Of a DNA stretch of 64,000 nt, positions 8,708 to 17,609 are shown piece after piece. This stretch comes from JBMOUD01 sp049319665 (GTDB lineage Bacteria; Pseudomonadota; Gammaproteobacteria; Enterobacterales; Enterobacteriaceae). A model generated the notes under the pieces. The model was not told the origin of the DNA and ran no database searches. It saw nothing but the letters and a program-made list of their open reading frames with translations. A program made the translations under genes and the position numbers. Location: the NCBI RefSeq assembly GCF_049319665.1, contig NZ_JBMOUD010000005.1, forward strand, positions 62,001 to 126,000, written 5' to 3'. How positions within the stretch are numbered: position 1 is the stretch's first letter; every line of letters starts with the position of its first letter.

Positions 8708-10375
8708 TTTACCCGAGTAGCCAATTTCTGCCGTAAGGTGCTAGTTCGTGAAGATAAAATCATTCGTGAAGAGACACCCGATCATGACGATAAGGGCCAC
8801 CGCGATCAAACGTCTTCCGCTAACAACGATGGCAATATAAAGCGCAATGGTGATGTCAATACGCCGTCGCCAGAACATCGTGAACCCCGCGAAAGACGTG
8901 GTGCGAACCGCTCATCGCCTCGTGCACCGCGTCAAGCAAACAACGATACATCGTCTGGCTCATCACGCTCATCGTCCCCGCGTCCAACGTCGGCACGTGC
9001 TGGTGCGCCAAGAGCAATTGTGCCTCTGGCGGTTTCTACAGACTCGATGACGGTTGTCCCACGCGAAGATCATAATATTTCGCGCCGAGATATCAGTGAC
9101 AATGCGCTGAAAGTGCTTTATCGCCTGAATAAATCTGGATTCGAAGCCTATCTGGTTGGCGGCGGTGTTCGTGACTTGCTGCTGGGCAAAAAACCTAAAG
9201 ATTTCGACATCACCACCAACGCTACGCCAGAACAAGTGCGTAAACTGTTCCGTAACTGCCGTTTGGTCGGTCGCCGTTTCCGTTTGGCCCATGTCATGTT
9301 TGGCCCGGAAATTATCGAAGTTGCCACTTTCCGTGGCCACCACGAACAAGTTGAAGAAGTCGAAGATAAAAACTCATCACAGCAGGCCCAAAACGGCATG
9401 CTGCTGCGTGATAACATTTTTGGCACCATTGAAGATGACGCTCAGCGCCGCGATTTCACCATTAATAGCTTGTATTACGGCATTGGCGATTTCAGCGTTC
9501 GCGATTATACCGGCGGCCTGAAAGATCTAAACGATGGCGTGATTCGTTTGATTGGCGACCCAGAAACCCGTTACCGCGAAGATCCGGTGCGCATGCTGCG
9601 TGCGGTGCGTTTCGCGGCCAAACTGGATATGACAATCAGCCCGGAAACCGCTGAGCCTATTCCTCGTCTTGCGAACTTATTGGGGGAAATCCCTCCGGCA
9701 CGTTTGTTTGAAGAGTCACTGAAACTGCTGCAAGCCGGTTATGGTTATAAAACCTGGCAGTTGTTGCGTCAGTATCAATTGTTCCAGCCGTTGTTCCCGC
9801 TGATTGCTCGCCAGTTTACTGAGCATGGCGACAGTCCAATGGAACGCATTCTTAATCAAGTACTTAAGAACACCGATCATCGTTTGCACAACGACATGCG
9901 CGTCAACCCGGCGTTCCTGTTCGCCGCTATGCTGTGGTATCCGGTGATTGAACACGCACAGAAGCTGGCGCAAGAAGGCGGATTAACTTATTACGATGCG
10001 TTCTCACTGGCGATGAGCGATGTGCTCGACGAACAATGTCGCTCACTGGCGATTCCAAAACGTATCACTACGCTGGTCCGAGATATTTGGGCCTTGCAGT
10101 TGCGCCTGTCTCGCCGTCAAGGTAAGCGTGCGCATAAGCTGATGGAACATCCTAAATTCCGTGCGGCATTCGACCTGCTGGCATTACGCGCCGAAGTCGA
10201 GCAGCATCGTGAGTTGCAAAGCCTGACACAATGGTGGAGCGAATTCCAGGAAGCCACGCCAGCCTCGCAAAAAAATATGCTCAACACGCTAGGTGATGAT
10301 GCTGCTGCAGCGCCTCGCCGTAACCGAACCCGCCGCCCGCGCAAGCGCGTACCGCGTTCCGGGAGCAGTCATTGA
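8705..10375 (+). CDS. pcnB: Poly(A) polymerase I, with an extra N-terminal low-complexity segment
   Basis: Poly(A) polymerase I adds 3' A-tails that mark RNA for decay and controls ColE1-type plasmid copy number. From the AUU at 8705 the protein has 556 residues. After the family start IFTRVANFCRKVL comes a segment of roughly 85 residues rich in Ser, Arg, Asn, Asp and Pro (about residues 20-105) that I do not recall in E. coli PcnB. The nucleotidyltransferase core follows, with VGGGVRDLLLG, KDFD, RRDFTINSLYY and the RMLRAVRFAAKL segment. The tail is Arg-rich (RRNRTRRPRKR), as in E. coli. The stop codon overlaps folK. Confidence 0.93.
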   Translation: MFTRVANFCRKVLVREDKIIREETPDHDDKGHRDQTSSANNDGNIKRNGDVNTPSPEHREPRERRGANRSSPRAPRQANNDTSSGSSRSSSPRPTSARAGAPRAIVPLAVSTDSMTVVPREDHNISRRDISDNALKVLYRLNKSGFEAYLVGGGVRDLLLGKKPKDFDITTNATPEQVRKLFRNCRLVGRRFRLAHVMFGPEIIEVATFRGHHEQVEEVEDKNSSQQAQNGMLLRDNIFGTIEDDAQRRDFTINSLYYGIGDFSVRDYTGGLKDLNDGVIRLIGDPETRYREDPVRMLRAVRFAAKLDMTISPETAEPIPRLANLLGEIPPARLFEESLKLLQAGYGYKTWQLLRQYQLFQPLFPLIARQFTEHGDSPMERILNQVLKNTDHRLHNDMRVNPAFLFAAMLWYPVIEHAQKLAQEGGLTYYDAFSLAMSDVLDEQCRSLAIPKRITTLVRDIWALQLRLSRRQGKRAHKLMEHPKFRAAFDLLALRAEVEQHRELQSLTQWWSEFQEATPASQKNMLNTLGDDAAAAPRRNRTRRPRKRVPRSGSSH

Positions 10376-10851
10376 TCCGCGTTTATATTGCGCTGGGCAG
10401 CAATCTTGCCCAGCCACTCGATCAAGTGAAATGTGCGCTGGAAGCCCTGGCACACCTTCCGCGAACCGCGTTTATCGGTTGTTCTTCGTTCTATCGCAGT
10501 AAGCCTTTAGGACCACAGAATCAACCTGATTATCTTAATGCGGTAGTCGCAATAGATACCGCCCTGCCGGCTAGCGAGCTGCTCGATTGCACCCAGGCCA
10601 TTGAACAGAATCAGGGCCGCGTGCGCAAAGCTGAACGCTGGGGACCACGTACTTTAGATCTCGATATTTTGCTCTATGGCGATGAGGTGATTGATAACGA
10701 GCGTTTGGCCATACCGCATTACGATATGAAAAACCGCGAGTTTATGCTTTATCCACTGGCCGAAATTGCCGCCGAACTGCGCTTCCCTGATGGCGAACTC
10801 CTGCAAGATATTCTCACCCGCGTCCCGCTTAATGGCTTGACCCACTGGTGA
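10372..10851 (+). CDS. folK: 6-hydroxymethyl-7,8-dihydropterin pyrophosphokinase
   Basis: FolK transfers pyrophosphate from ATP to hydroxymethyl-dihydropterin in folate synthesis. The 159-residue protein starts IALGSNL, has the pterin-binding Asn and aromatic residues in SFYRSKPLGPQNQPDYLNAV, and carries the HPPK signature RWGPRTLDLDILLYGD with the two metal-binding Asp residues. The start is TTG at 10372, overlapping the pcnB stop by four bases (TTGA), so it is probably translated by coupling. GGGAG precedes it. Confidence 0.96.
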   Translation: MIRVYIALGSNLAQPLDQVKCALEALAHLPRTAFIGCSSFYRSKPLGPQNQPDYLNAVVAIDTALPASELLDCTQAIEQNQGRVRKAERWGPRTLDLDILLYGDEVIDNERLAIPHYDMKNREFMLYPLAEIAAELRFPDGELLQDILTRVPLNGLTHW

Positions 10852-10857
10852 TTTATT

Positions 10858-10880
10858 GGGGCTCATTTGCCCCTATTCTC
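10858..10880 (+). terminator. Possible weak terminator after folK
   Basis: A 5-bp stem GGGGC with GCCCC around TCATTT is followed by TATTCTCTCT. It is short but sits 7 bp after the folK stop. The rest of the 264-bp gap to panB holds the panB promoter region and no gene that I can see. Confidence 0.4.
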
Positions 10881-11115
10881 TCTACTTCCACCGCACTATT
10901 CCGCCTTGGCGATAAACCAAGATCAACATATCCTCACCGCAAACAATGTTAATTTTTCGTAACATTCCTCGACATTGAACGGGTATATCGCCCTTCTCTA
11001 CAGTAGAATACGCCCAGACTTTTATTATAAAACAGATCGGTCTTGCCTCTATACCAAAGAAACGTCGAGACGCAGGTATACGTGACCGACGATATGTCTA
11101 GTAAGGAAAGAATTA

Positions 11116-11910
11116 ATGAAAGCGACTACCATTAGCCAGTTACGCCAGTGGAAACAAGAAAAACATAAGTTCGCCACGATTACCGCTTACGATGCCAGCT
11201 TCGCACAACTGTTCGCCGAGCAGGGTATCCCGGTGATGTTAGTCGGTGACTCGCTCGGCATGGTCATGCAAGGGCACGATTCTACGCTGCCCGTAACGCT
11301 GGAAGATATTGTCTATCACACCCGCTGTGTTCGTCGCGGCGCACCTAAAGCGCTAGTATTATCTGACTTGCCGTTTATGACTTATTCCACTCCAGAGCAA
11401 ACCTTCGACAGTGCGGCACAGCTGATGCGCGCCGGCGCCAATATGGTCAAACTTGAAGGCGGAAGCTGGCTATGTGAAACCGTATCCAAGCTGGCTGAAC
11501 GCGCAGTGCCAGTCTGCGGTCATCTTGGATTAACACCACAGTCAGTCAATATTTTTGGCGGCTATAAAATACAAGGTCGTGGCGAAGCCGCAGCCAAACT
11601 GTTAGTCAAAGATGCGCTGGCGTTGGAAAAAGCGGGTGCCCAACTGATGGTGTTAGAGTGTGTGCCGGTCGAGCTAGCTCGTCGCGTCACGCAAGAGCTC
11701 ACTATCCCAGTTATTGGTATCGGAGCAGGCAATGCGACCGACGGCCAAATTCTGGTCATGCACGATGCCTTTGGCATTACCGGCGGCCACACGCCGAAGT
11801 TTGCGAAAGATTTCCTGGCCGAAGCCGGTGACATGCGTGGTGCGGTGCGCCTGTACGTTGAGCAGGTTGCACAAGGTATTTATCCTGGTGAAGAGCATTC
11901 ATTTAAATAA
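11116..11910 (+). CDS. panB: 3-methyl-2-oxobutanoate hydroxymethyltransferase
   Basis: PanB makes ketopantoate from alpha-ketoisovalerate and methylene-tetrahydrofolate, the first committed step to pantothenate. The 264-residue protein (same length as E. coli) is a TIM barrel with the metal ligand in VGDSLGMV, the conserved LTPQSVNIFGGYKIQG loop and a C-terminal IGIGAG motif. AAGGAAAG precedes the ATG. panC follows after 21 bp, so the two are co-transcribed. Confidence 0.97.
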   Translation: MKATTISQLRQWKQEKHKFATITAYDASFAQLFAEQGIPVMLVGDSLGMVMQGHDSTLPVTLEDIVYHTRCVRRGAPKALVLSDLPFMTYSTPEQTFDSAAQLMRAGANMVKLEGGSWLCETVSKLAERAVPVCGHLGLTPQSVNIFGGYKIQGRGEAAAKLLVKDALALEKAGAQLMVLECVPVELARRVTQELTIPVIGIGAGNATDGQILVMHDAFGITGGHTPKFAKDFLAEAGDMRGAVRLYVEQVAQGIYPGEEHSFK

Positions 11911-11931
11911 ATTGGGTCACGAGGCTTAAAC

Positions 11932-12786
11932 ATGCTAATTATCGAAAACATTCCTCTGCTACGCCGAGAAATTCGCTTTTTTCACCAGAATAATAAGCGT
12001 ATCGCGTTAGTCCCTACGATGGGCAACCTGCACCAAGGCCATATGACGCTGGTTGATGAAGCTAAAAAACGCGGCGATGTTGTGGTGGTCAGTATCTTCG
12101 TTAACCCGATGCAATTTGAACGTGCTGATGATTTAGAACGTTACCCACGCACCTTGCAAGAAGACTGTGAAAAGCTCAATAAACGTGGCGTAGACGTCGT
12201 CTTTGCGCCGTCACCTGCTGATATTTATCCCAAAGGATTGGCCAATCAAACTCAGGTTGATGTACCAGGGTTGTCGACTATTTTGGAAGGTGAAAGCCGA
12301 CCGGGTCATTTCCGTGGCGTCTCCACGATTGTCAGTAAGCTGTTCAACCTGGTACAACCGCACGTTGCCTGTTTCGGACAGAAAGATTTCCAGCAATTAG
12401 CGCTGATCCGCGCCATGGTCGAAGACATGGGTTATGATCTGGAAATCATTGGTGTGCCGACAGTGCGCGCTAAAGATGGTTTGGCATTAAGCTCACGCAA
12501 CGGTTATTTAACCAACGATGAGCGCAAGACTGCCCCTCAGCTATATAAAGTCATGAATCATTTGGCAGATCGTCTGATGCAAGGCGAACGTCATGTTGAA
12601 GAACTCCTGGCCGAAGGAGCACAACAGTTACGTGACGCCGGTTTTATTCCCGATGAGCTTTATATCCGCGATGCTAAAAATCTACGCGAGCTGTCTGTTG
12701 ATAGCACCTCAGCGGTGATTTTAATGGCGGCCTGGCTAGGAAAAGCACGACTGATTGATAATCAAGAAGTAGATTTAACTCTGTAA
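11932..12786 (+). CDS. panC: Pantothenate synthetase
   Basis: PanC condenses pantoate with beta-alanine, using ATP through a pantoyl-adenylate. The 284-residue protein shows the HxGH nucleotide-binding motif in MGNLHQGHMTL, the pantoate-binding FVNPMQF segment, FGQKDFQQL, and the KMSKS-like LALSSRNGYL. It lies directly after panB. Its second substrate comes from PanD, encoded next after a 252-bp gap filled by a repeat element. Confidence 0.97.
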   Translation: MLIIENIPLLRREIRFFHQNNKRIALVPTMGNLHQGHMTLVDEAKKRGDVVVVSIFVNPMQFERADDLERYPRTLQEDCEKLNKRGVDVVFAPSPADIYPKGLANQTQVDVPGLSTILEGESRPGHFRGVSTIVSKLFNLVQPHVACFGQKDFQQLALIRAMVEDMGYDLEIIGVPTVRAKDGLALSSRNGYLTNDERKTAPQLYKVMNHLADRLMQGERHVEELLAEGAQQLRDAGFIPDELYIRDAKNLRELSVDSTSAVILMAAWLGKARLIDNQEVDLTL

Positions 12787-12818
12787 AAATGGGTTCGACC
12801 CAACATTTATAGCCCCCG

Positions 12819-13018
12819 ATACCCAAGACACGTCAAGGTGCAGGCAGGCGACAATCGAGAGACAAATCGGTCAGGAACCGATTTGAACAGCGGTTGCGCT
12901 GGGCCGTTAGGCTGAGCCTCAGGGAAGATGCTCATCAATCCCCAGGCGCTTAGATAACTAAGTGACTGGGGTGAACGAGAGCAGCCAACACCCCTGCAAC
13001 TTGAGGTGTGACGGGTAT
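12819..13018. repeat. 200-bp MITE-like element between panC and panD
   Basis: The element starts ATACCCAAGACACGTCAAGG and ends, read in reverse complement, ATACCCGTCACACCTCAAG, so its ends form imperfect terminal inverted repeats of about 26 bp. Inside are a hairpin (AAATCGGT with ACCGATTT, about 12863-12884) and a CCCAG with CTGGG pair. No coding capacity is seen. Related end sequences occur at 3060 and about 14926. It separates panD from panC and would fold in the leader of any panBCD read-through transcript. Confidence 0.65.
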
Positions 13019-13038
13019 ACATGTAAAGGTACATCGCT

Positions 13039-13419
13039 ATGTTACGCACAATGCTCCAAGGTAAATTGCACCGGGTACACGTCACTCAAGCCGATTTACA
13101 TTATGAAGGCTCCTGCGCCATCGATCAGGATTTTCTCGAGGCTGCAGGCATTTTGGAAAACGAAGCCATCGACATTTATAACGTCGATAACGGTCAACGT
13201 TTTTCAACCTATGCTATCGCCGCTGAACGCGGCTCACGCATCATCTCGGTCAACGGTGCGGCAGCACGTTGTGCCTGTGTTGGCGACCTGCTGATTATCT
13301 GTGCCTATGTACAGATGTCGGATGAAGAAGCGCGCCAGCACCAGCCGAAAGTGGCGTATTTTGAAGGCCAAAATGAGCTAAAACGTACCGCTAAAGCCAT
13401 TCCAGTCCAGGTCGCGTAA
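13039..13419 (+). CDS. panD: Aspartate 1-decarboxylase proenzyme
   Basis: PanD decarboxylates aspartate to beta-alanine for pantothenate. It self-cleaves to form a pyruvoyl cofactor. The 126-residue protein has the cleavage pair Gly24-Ser25 in HYEGSC, the catalytic Tyr in the YNVDNG segment and the NGAAAR loop. The length equals that of E. coli. It starts 20 bp after the MITE-like element, so it may need its own promoter inside or beside that repeat. Confidence 0.97.
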   Translation: MLRTMLQGKLHRVHVTQADLHYEGSCAIDQDFLEAAGILENEAIDIYNVDNGQRFSTYAIAAERGSRIISVNGAAARCACVGDLLIICAYVQMSDEEARQHQPKVAYFEGQNELKRTAKAIPVQVA

Positions 13420-13431
13420 CCTTTCTATAAA

Positions 13432-13454
13432 ACAGGAGCTTTGAAGGCTCCTGT
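13432..13454 (+). terminator. Hairpin after panD
   Basis: A perfect 8-bp stem (ACAGGAGC with GCTCCTGT) around TTTGAAG lies 12 bp after the panD stop. It has no strong T tract, so it may be a weak or factor-dependent terminator. Confidence 0.5.
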
Positions 13455-13517
13455 TCATGTCCAACAAAGTGCAAACGTCAGAGTATTCCACGCCTTGATA
13501 AACCATTAATCACAATA

Positions 13518-13534
13518 CGTGATTATTCTCACAA
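13518..13534. promoter_or_regulatory. CRP-like site upstream of the sugar transporter
   Basis: CGTGATTATTCTCACAA matches the CRP dyad TGTGA-N6-TCACA with one mismatch. It is about 310 bp before the binding-protein start, in a 426-bp non-coding region that is otherwise AT-rich (13455-13845) and shows no gene. Carbon-catabolite control of the downstream sugar operon is a reasonable inference. Confidence 0.4.
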
Positions 13535-13845
13535 TCTACAGATTCTGTTGGCCTGACATCAGCCAATATCCATCCAAAAGAAATATTCCCGCCCCAAAAC
13601 GTTAATTAAATGTTAATAAAATGATCTTTAAAACGCATTAATTTAACAAAAAGCACAGGTAAAATCTCCCACCAAGGCATAACCAGACAATAAATTAACA
13701 ATAATTTAACAATAAAAGTCATTAAATTTAACACTAGCGGAGCCGCATCACACTTTGCCGACTTTCCAGCGAGAAGGACATTGGCCCTTTGTTATTCTCG
13801 ATACGTGGAAAAAATAACCACCCTACAAATAAGAAAGGTACCGCT

Positions 13846-14832
13846 ATGAAATTCAACCTCGCATTACTCGGTGCATGTGTGATTTCTACATGCGCTTTGT
13901 TTTCAACACCAAGCTTTGCCGAAAAACCTTATGATATCGCCGTGGTTGCCAAAGTGACCGGTATTCCTTGGTTTACCCGTATGGAAGTCGGCGTGAAAGA
14001 GGCAGCAAAAACGCTTAACGTTAATGCTTATCAAGTCGGAGCATCAACGCCAGACCCTGCGGCCCAAGTGAAAGTCATTGAAGACCTTATTGCCAAAAAA
14101 GTTAATGCTATTATTGTGGTGCCCAATGATGCCAAAGTATTAGAGCCGGTGCTTAAAAAAGCACGTGATGCCGGTATTGTTGTATTAACGAATGAATCCC
14201 CTGATCAACAAATTGGTCAATGGGATGTAGAAACCATTAATAGTGACGAATATGCCAAAGCTAATATGGATGAATTAGCTAAAGATATGGGCGACAAAGG
14301 TGGTTATGCTATTTATGTTGGCTCACTCACTGTACCGTTACATAATCAATGGGCAGATGCAGCAATTAAATATCAGAAAGAAAAATATCCGGACATGCAC
14401 GAAGTTACCTCTCGCTTACCGGTTGCTGAAAGTCTTGATAATTCATATTCCACAACATTGGACTTAATGAAAACCTATCCTGACTTAAAAGGGATAATTG
14501 GTTTCGGTTCATTAGGCCCAATAGGTGCAGGACAAGCTATCCAACAAAAACGGGCTAAGAATAAAGTGGCCGTTGTAGGTATCGCTATGCCAGCCCAAGC
14601 CGCGCCATACCTGATGCGCGGTGATATCAAAAAAGCTCTGCTGTGGGATCCAAAAGAAGCCGGTTATGCATTAGTTGCCGTGGCAGATCAAATATTACAA
14701 GGCAAACCCGTCACCAAAGATCTCACCATTGATGGTCTGGGCAAAGCTGATGTAGATATGGATAAGAAAGTTATTCGCTTTAATAAAATTCTTGAAGTCA
14801 CAGCAGACAATGCGAAGTCTTTAGGTTTCTAA
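13846..14832 (+). CDS. Periplasmic sugar-binding protein of an ABC transporter
   Basis: The 328-residue protein has a Sec signal peptide ending SFA|EKPYD and a Peripla_BP_4 (type I ribose/AI-2-like) fold. It is similar in layout to LsrB and RhaS but clearly different in sequence, so I do not assign the ligand. The start is the ATG at 13846 behind AAGAAAGG, since the longer frame from 13789 would bury the signal peptide. It heads a five-gene unit with an ATPase, two permeases and an FGGY kinase. Those neighbours suggest a pentose, pentulose or related polyol as ligand. Confidence 0.85.
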   Translation: MKFNLALLGACVISTCALFSTPSFAEKPYDIAVVAKVTGIPWFTRMEVGVKEAAKTLNVNAYQVGASTPDPAAQVKVIEDLIAKKVNAIIVVPNDAKVLEPVLKKARDAGIVVLTNESPDQQIGQWDVETINSDEYAKANMDELAKDMGDKGGYAIYVGSLTVPLHNQWADAAIKYQKEKYPDMHEVTSRLPVAESLDNSYSTTLDLMKTYPDLKGIIGFGSLGPIGAGQAIQQKRAKNKVAVVGIAMPAQAAPYLMRGDIKKALLWDPKEAGYALVAVADQILQGKPVTKDLTIDGLGKADVDMDKKVIRFNKILEVTADNAKSLGF

Positions 14833-14897
14833 TATCTGCGATTTCGAATAAACGACTTAAGACTTTATTAATATTGCCACACCAGAAAAGTAAAAAA

Positions 14898-14924
14898 GAT
14901 ACGGTGTGATAAACGCGCCGTATC
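14898..14924. terminator. Hairpin between binding-protein and ATPase genes
   Basis: GATACGG pairs with CCGTATC across an 13-base loop, 65 bp after the binding-protein stop. There is no good T tract on the plus strand. It may act as an attenuating or mRNA-stabilising hairpin that keeps the binding protein in excess over the membrane parts. Confidence 0.4.
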
Positions 14925-14925
14925 T

Positions 14926-15034
14926 ATATCCTTCATACTTGAAGTTGCTTCTACGTTGGCAGCGCTCTCTTGCCGCCTTGATGCAACGACAATTACTTGG
15001 GTATGTATCCAAGTAATTTCAAGATACAGGGTAT
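14926..15034. repeat. Dispersed intergenic repeat with inverted ends
   Basis: About 109 bp begin ATATCCTTCATACTTGAAG and end, in reverse complement, ATACCCTGTATCTTGAAATT, so the ends are imperfect inverted repeats of the ATACCC type seen at 12819-13018. No coding content is seen. It sits inside the transporter operon between binding protein and ATPase. Confidence 0.5.
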
Positions 15035-15081
15035 ATTTACTAATAAAAATAACGAATAAGAACGTAGTAAGGATTCAGTCG

Positions 15082-16611
15082 ATGACGATTAATTCTCGTT
15101 CAACCAACTCTGCTATACCCTCTGAGGCTTTTATTAGCCTCGATGGTATCAGTAAAAAATTCCCCGGCGTAATGGCATTAGATAATGTCACTCTGACTTT
15201 AAATAAAGGTGAGGTACATTGCCTTGCAGGACAAAATGGTTGCGGAAAAAGCACTATTATTAAAGTTATCTCTGGTGTTTACCAACCAGAAAAAGGGGCG
15301 ACTATTACCATTGATGGAAAACTATTTCATTCATTAACACCACAACTCTCATCTTATTATGGCATCCAGGTTATTTATCAGGATTTGTCATTATTCCCTA
15401 ATTTATCGGTTGCCGAAAATATTGCCATTCATCGCTATTTACCGGGCGGGGATTTTTGGGTACATCGTGAAGCTATGCGCAAAAAAGCCTTGGCTGCGAT
15501 GCAACGCGTCGGCGTCTCTCTGGACCCCGATCGCAAAGTAGAAAAGCTCTCCATCGCCGATCGTCAATTGGTCGCCATATGCCGGGCAATTGCCGCTGAT
15601 GCGAGCCTGGTTATTATGGATGAACCGACCGCATCACTGACGCGCACCGAAGTGAATGGTTTGCTGAGGGTCGTCAATGAACTGAAAGCCGCTGGCATTT
15701 GTGTCGTGTTCGTCAGCCACCGCTTGGACGAAGTCATGGAAGTTGCCGATCGCATTAGCGTAATGCGTGATGGCAAGTTAGTTGGCACTTATCAAGCCCG
15801 TGAACTCGACAGCAACGAATTGGCATTTCTGATGACAGGCCAGCGCTTTAGTTATAGCCATTTGCCGCAAATCACTGCCCCAAATACCACGCCATTGTTG
15901 GAAATTACTCGTCTTAGTCGCGTCGGGCAATATCAGGACATCTCTTTGTCACTACGCCAGGGGGAAATTACTTCCATTATTGGCCTGCTAGGTTCTGGGC
16001 GTACCGAATTATGTATGAGCTTATTTGGTATGAGCCAACCGGACAGTGGTGAAATCAAAGTGAAGGGTAAAAGCGTCACCTTCAACAGTAACCGTGACGC
16101 AATTCGTCATGGTATTGCCTATGTGTCGGAAGATCGTCTTACCCAAGGTTTAATCATGGATCAGTCGATTTATGACAATACGCTGGTATCGATTTTCAAC
16201 AAGTTGCATACCCGTAGCGGCCTGATGGATCACCATAAGGCCGCTTCAGTTGTAAAGGATCTGATTCGTGATCTCAACATTAAAGTCTCGGACAGTAATT
16301 TACCGGTAAAAACATTATCTGGCGGCAATGCGCAACGTATTGCCATTGCCAAATGGGTGGCAACCGATCCGCTTATTTTGATCCTCGACTCACCAACGGT
16401 CGGCGTAGATATTGCCAATAAAGAAGGTATCTACCGTATAGCCCGCGATCTGGCCGCATCCGGCATGGCTGTGCTCATGATTTGTGATGAGATCCCTGAG
16501 GCTTATTACAACAGTCACCGTGTTTTGGTTATGCAAAAAGGGGAACTGATTGCTGAATTTGCTCCGCACCAGTGTAGCGAAGCACAGATTGCGGAGGTGA
16601 TTAATGGGTAG
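15082..16611 (+). CDS. Sugar ABC transporter ATPase (two fused ABC domains)
   Basis: The 509-residue protein is a duplicated ABC subunit of the RbsA/MglA/LsrA type that powers import on the cytoplasmic face. Domain 1 has Walker A GQNGCGKST, a degenerate signature LSIADRQ and Walker B VIMDEPTASL. Domain 2 has a degenerate P-loop (LLGSGRTEL), a good signature LSGGNAQR and LILDSPTVGVDI. The start is the ATG at 15082 behind TAAGGA. The longer frame from 14956 runs through the repeat element. Its last 8 bases overlap the first permease gene. Confidence 0.93.
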   Translation: MTINSRSTNSAIPSEAFISLDGISKKFPGVMALDNVTLTLNKGEVHCLAGQNGCGKSTIIKVISGVYQPEKGATITIDGKLFHSLTPQLSSYYGIQVIYQDLSLFPNLSVAENIAIHRYLPGGDFWVHREAMRKKALAAMQRVGVSLDPDRKVEKLSIADRQLVAICRAIAADASLVIMDEPTASLTRTEVNGLLRVVNELKAAGICVVFVSHRLDEVMEVADRISVMRDGKLVGTYQARELDSNELAFLMTGQRFSYSHLPQITAPNTTPLLEITRLSRVGQYQDISLSLRQGEITSIIGLLGSGRTELCMSLFGMSQPDSGEIKVKGKSVTFNSNRDAIRHGIAYVSEDRLTQGLIMDQSIYDNTLVSIFNKLHTRSGLMDHHKAASVVKDLIRDLNIKVSDSNLPVKTLSGGNAQRIAIAKWVATDPLILILDSPTVGVDIANKEGIYRIARDLAASGMAVLMICDEIPEAYYNSHRVLVMQKGELIAEFAPHQCSEAQIAEVING

Positions 16612-17608
16612 TTTAAAAATAGAGAGAACGTGGCTAAATAAAGCCATTTCCCGGCATGAATTTTGGCTCGGTTTACTGGTATTGATACTGGCTATCGTCC
16701 TGAGTTTTAGCACTAAAGAGTTCCTGACACTGGGTAATTTGACCGATGTCGCTACCAGCTATGCCATCCTCGGCATTTTAGCCTGCGGATTGTTTGTGGT
16801 GCTGATTGCCGGTGGCATTGATATCTCCTTCCCGGCCATGACCTCAATTGGTCAATATGTGATGGCCAGCTACATCATTCATCATGGTGGCAGTTTCCCG
16901 CTAGCCTTTGCGATGGCAATGAGCGTTGGATTACTGCTCGGGCTAGTGAATGGCTTTCTGGTTTACTGGCTACGCGTACCGGCGATTATTATCACTATCG
17001 CCACGCTTAATCTGTTCTACGGCCTGCTGGTTTATCTGACCAACGGTACCTGGCTATATGGCTTCCCAGATTGGTTTATGACCGGTATTAACTGGCTCTC
17101 TTTCAAGGCATCTGATGGCTATGATTACGGGCTCACGCTGCCATTGCTCAGCCTGATCGGGGTAATTATTGTCACCGGTGTTCTGATGAACCGTACCCGC
17201 GTTGGCCGGCAGATTTATGCCATGGGTAGCAACCGTGATGCTGCATCACGCCTCGGGCTTAATATTTTACGTCTGCATTTTTATGTTTACGGCTTTATGG
17301 GGCTGTTAGCCGGCGTGGCTGCCGTTGTTCAGGCGCAAATCACCCAATCTGTCGCCCCCAATTCTCTATTGGGTTATGAGCTAACGGTACTGGCAGCGGT
17401 GGTGTTAGGCGGGACCAGCATGACCGGTGGTCGCGGTTCGCTGACCGGGACGGTATTAGGCGTGATGCTCCTGGCATTCCTGCAAAACGGTCTGACGCTG
17501 TTGAGCATTTCTTCTTATTGGCATCAAGTTTTCAGTGGTGTGATCATTTTGGTCAGCATTAGTAGCACCGCATGGAACGAAAAACGCAAACTGGCGAAAG
17601 GAATGTAA
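16604..17608 (+). CDS. Sugar ABC transporter permease 1
   Basis: The 334-residue protein is very hydrophobic, with about nine or ten membrane segments, and belongs to the BPD_transp_2 family (RbsC/LsrC type). The conserved cytoplasmic loop that contacts the ATPase is visible as GRQIYAMGSNRDAASRLG. The GGIDIS and GGTSMTGGRGS segments are typical. It overlaps the ATPase gene by 8 bp and is followed after 1 bp by the second permease, so the two form a heterodimeric channel. Confidence 0.92.
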   Translation: MGSLKIERTWLNKAISRHEFWLGLLVLILAIVLSFSTKEFLTLGNLTDVATSYAILGILACGLFVVLIAGGIDISFPAMTSIGQYVMASYIIHHGGSFPLAFAMAMSVGLLLGLVNGFLVYWLRVPAIIITIATLNLFYGLLVYLTNGTWLYGFPDWFMTGINWLSFKASDGYDYGLTLPLLSLIGVIIVTGVLMNRTRVGRQIYAMGSNRDAASRLGLNILRLHFYVYGFMGLLAGVAAVVQAQITQSVAPNSLLGYELTVLAAVVLGGTSMTGGRGSLTGTVLGVMLLAFLQNGLTLLSISSYWHQVFSGVIILVSISSTAWNEKRKLAKGM

Positions 17609-17609
17609 C

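Noticed and set aside
14956..15081. Longer N-terminus for the sugar ATPase
   Set aside because: The extra 42 codons run through an intergenic repeat element; the ATG at 15082 has a proper ribosome-binding site and matches the family length.
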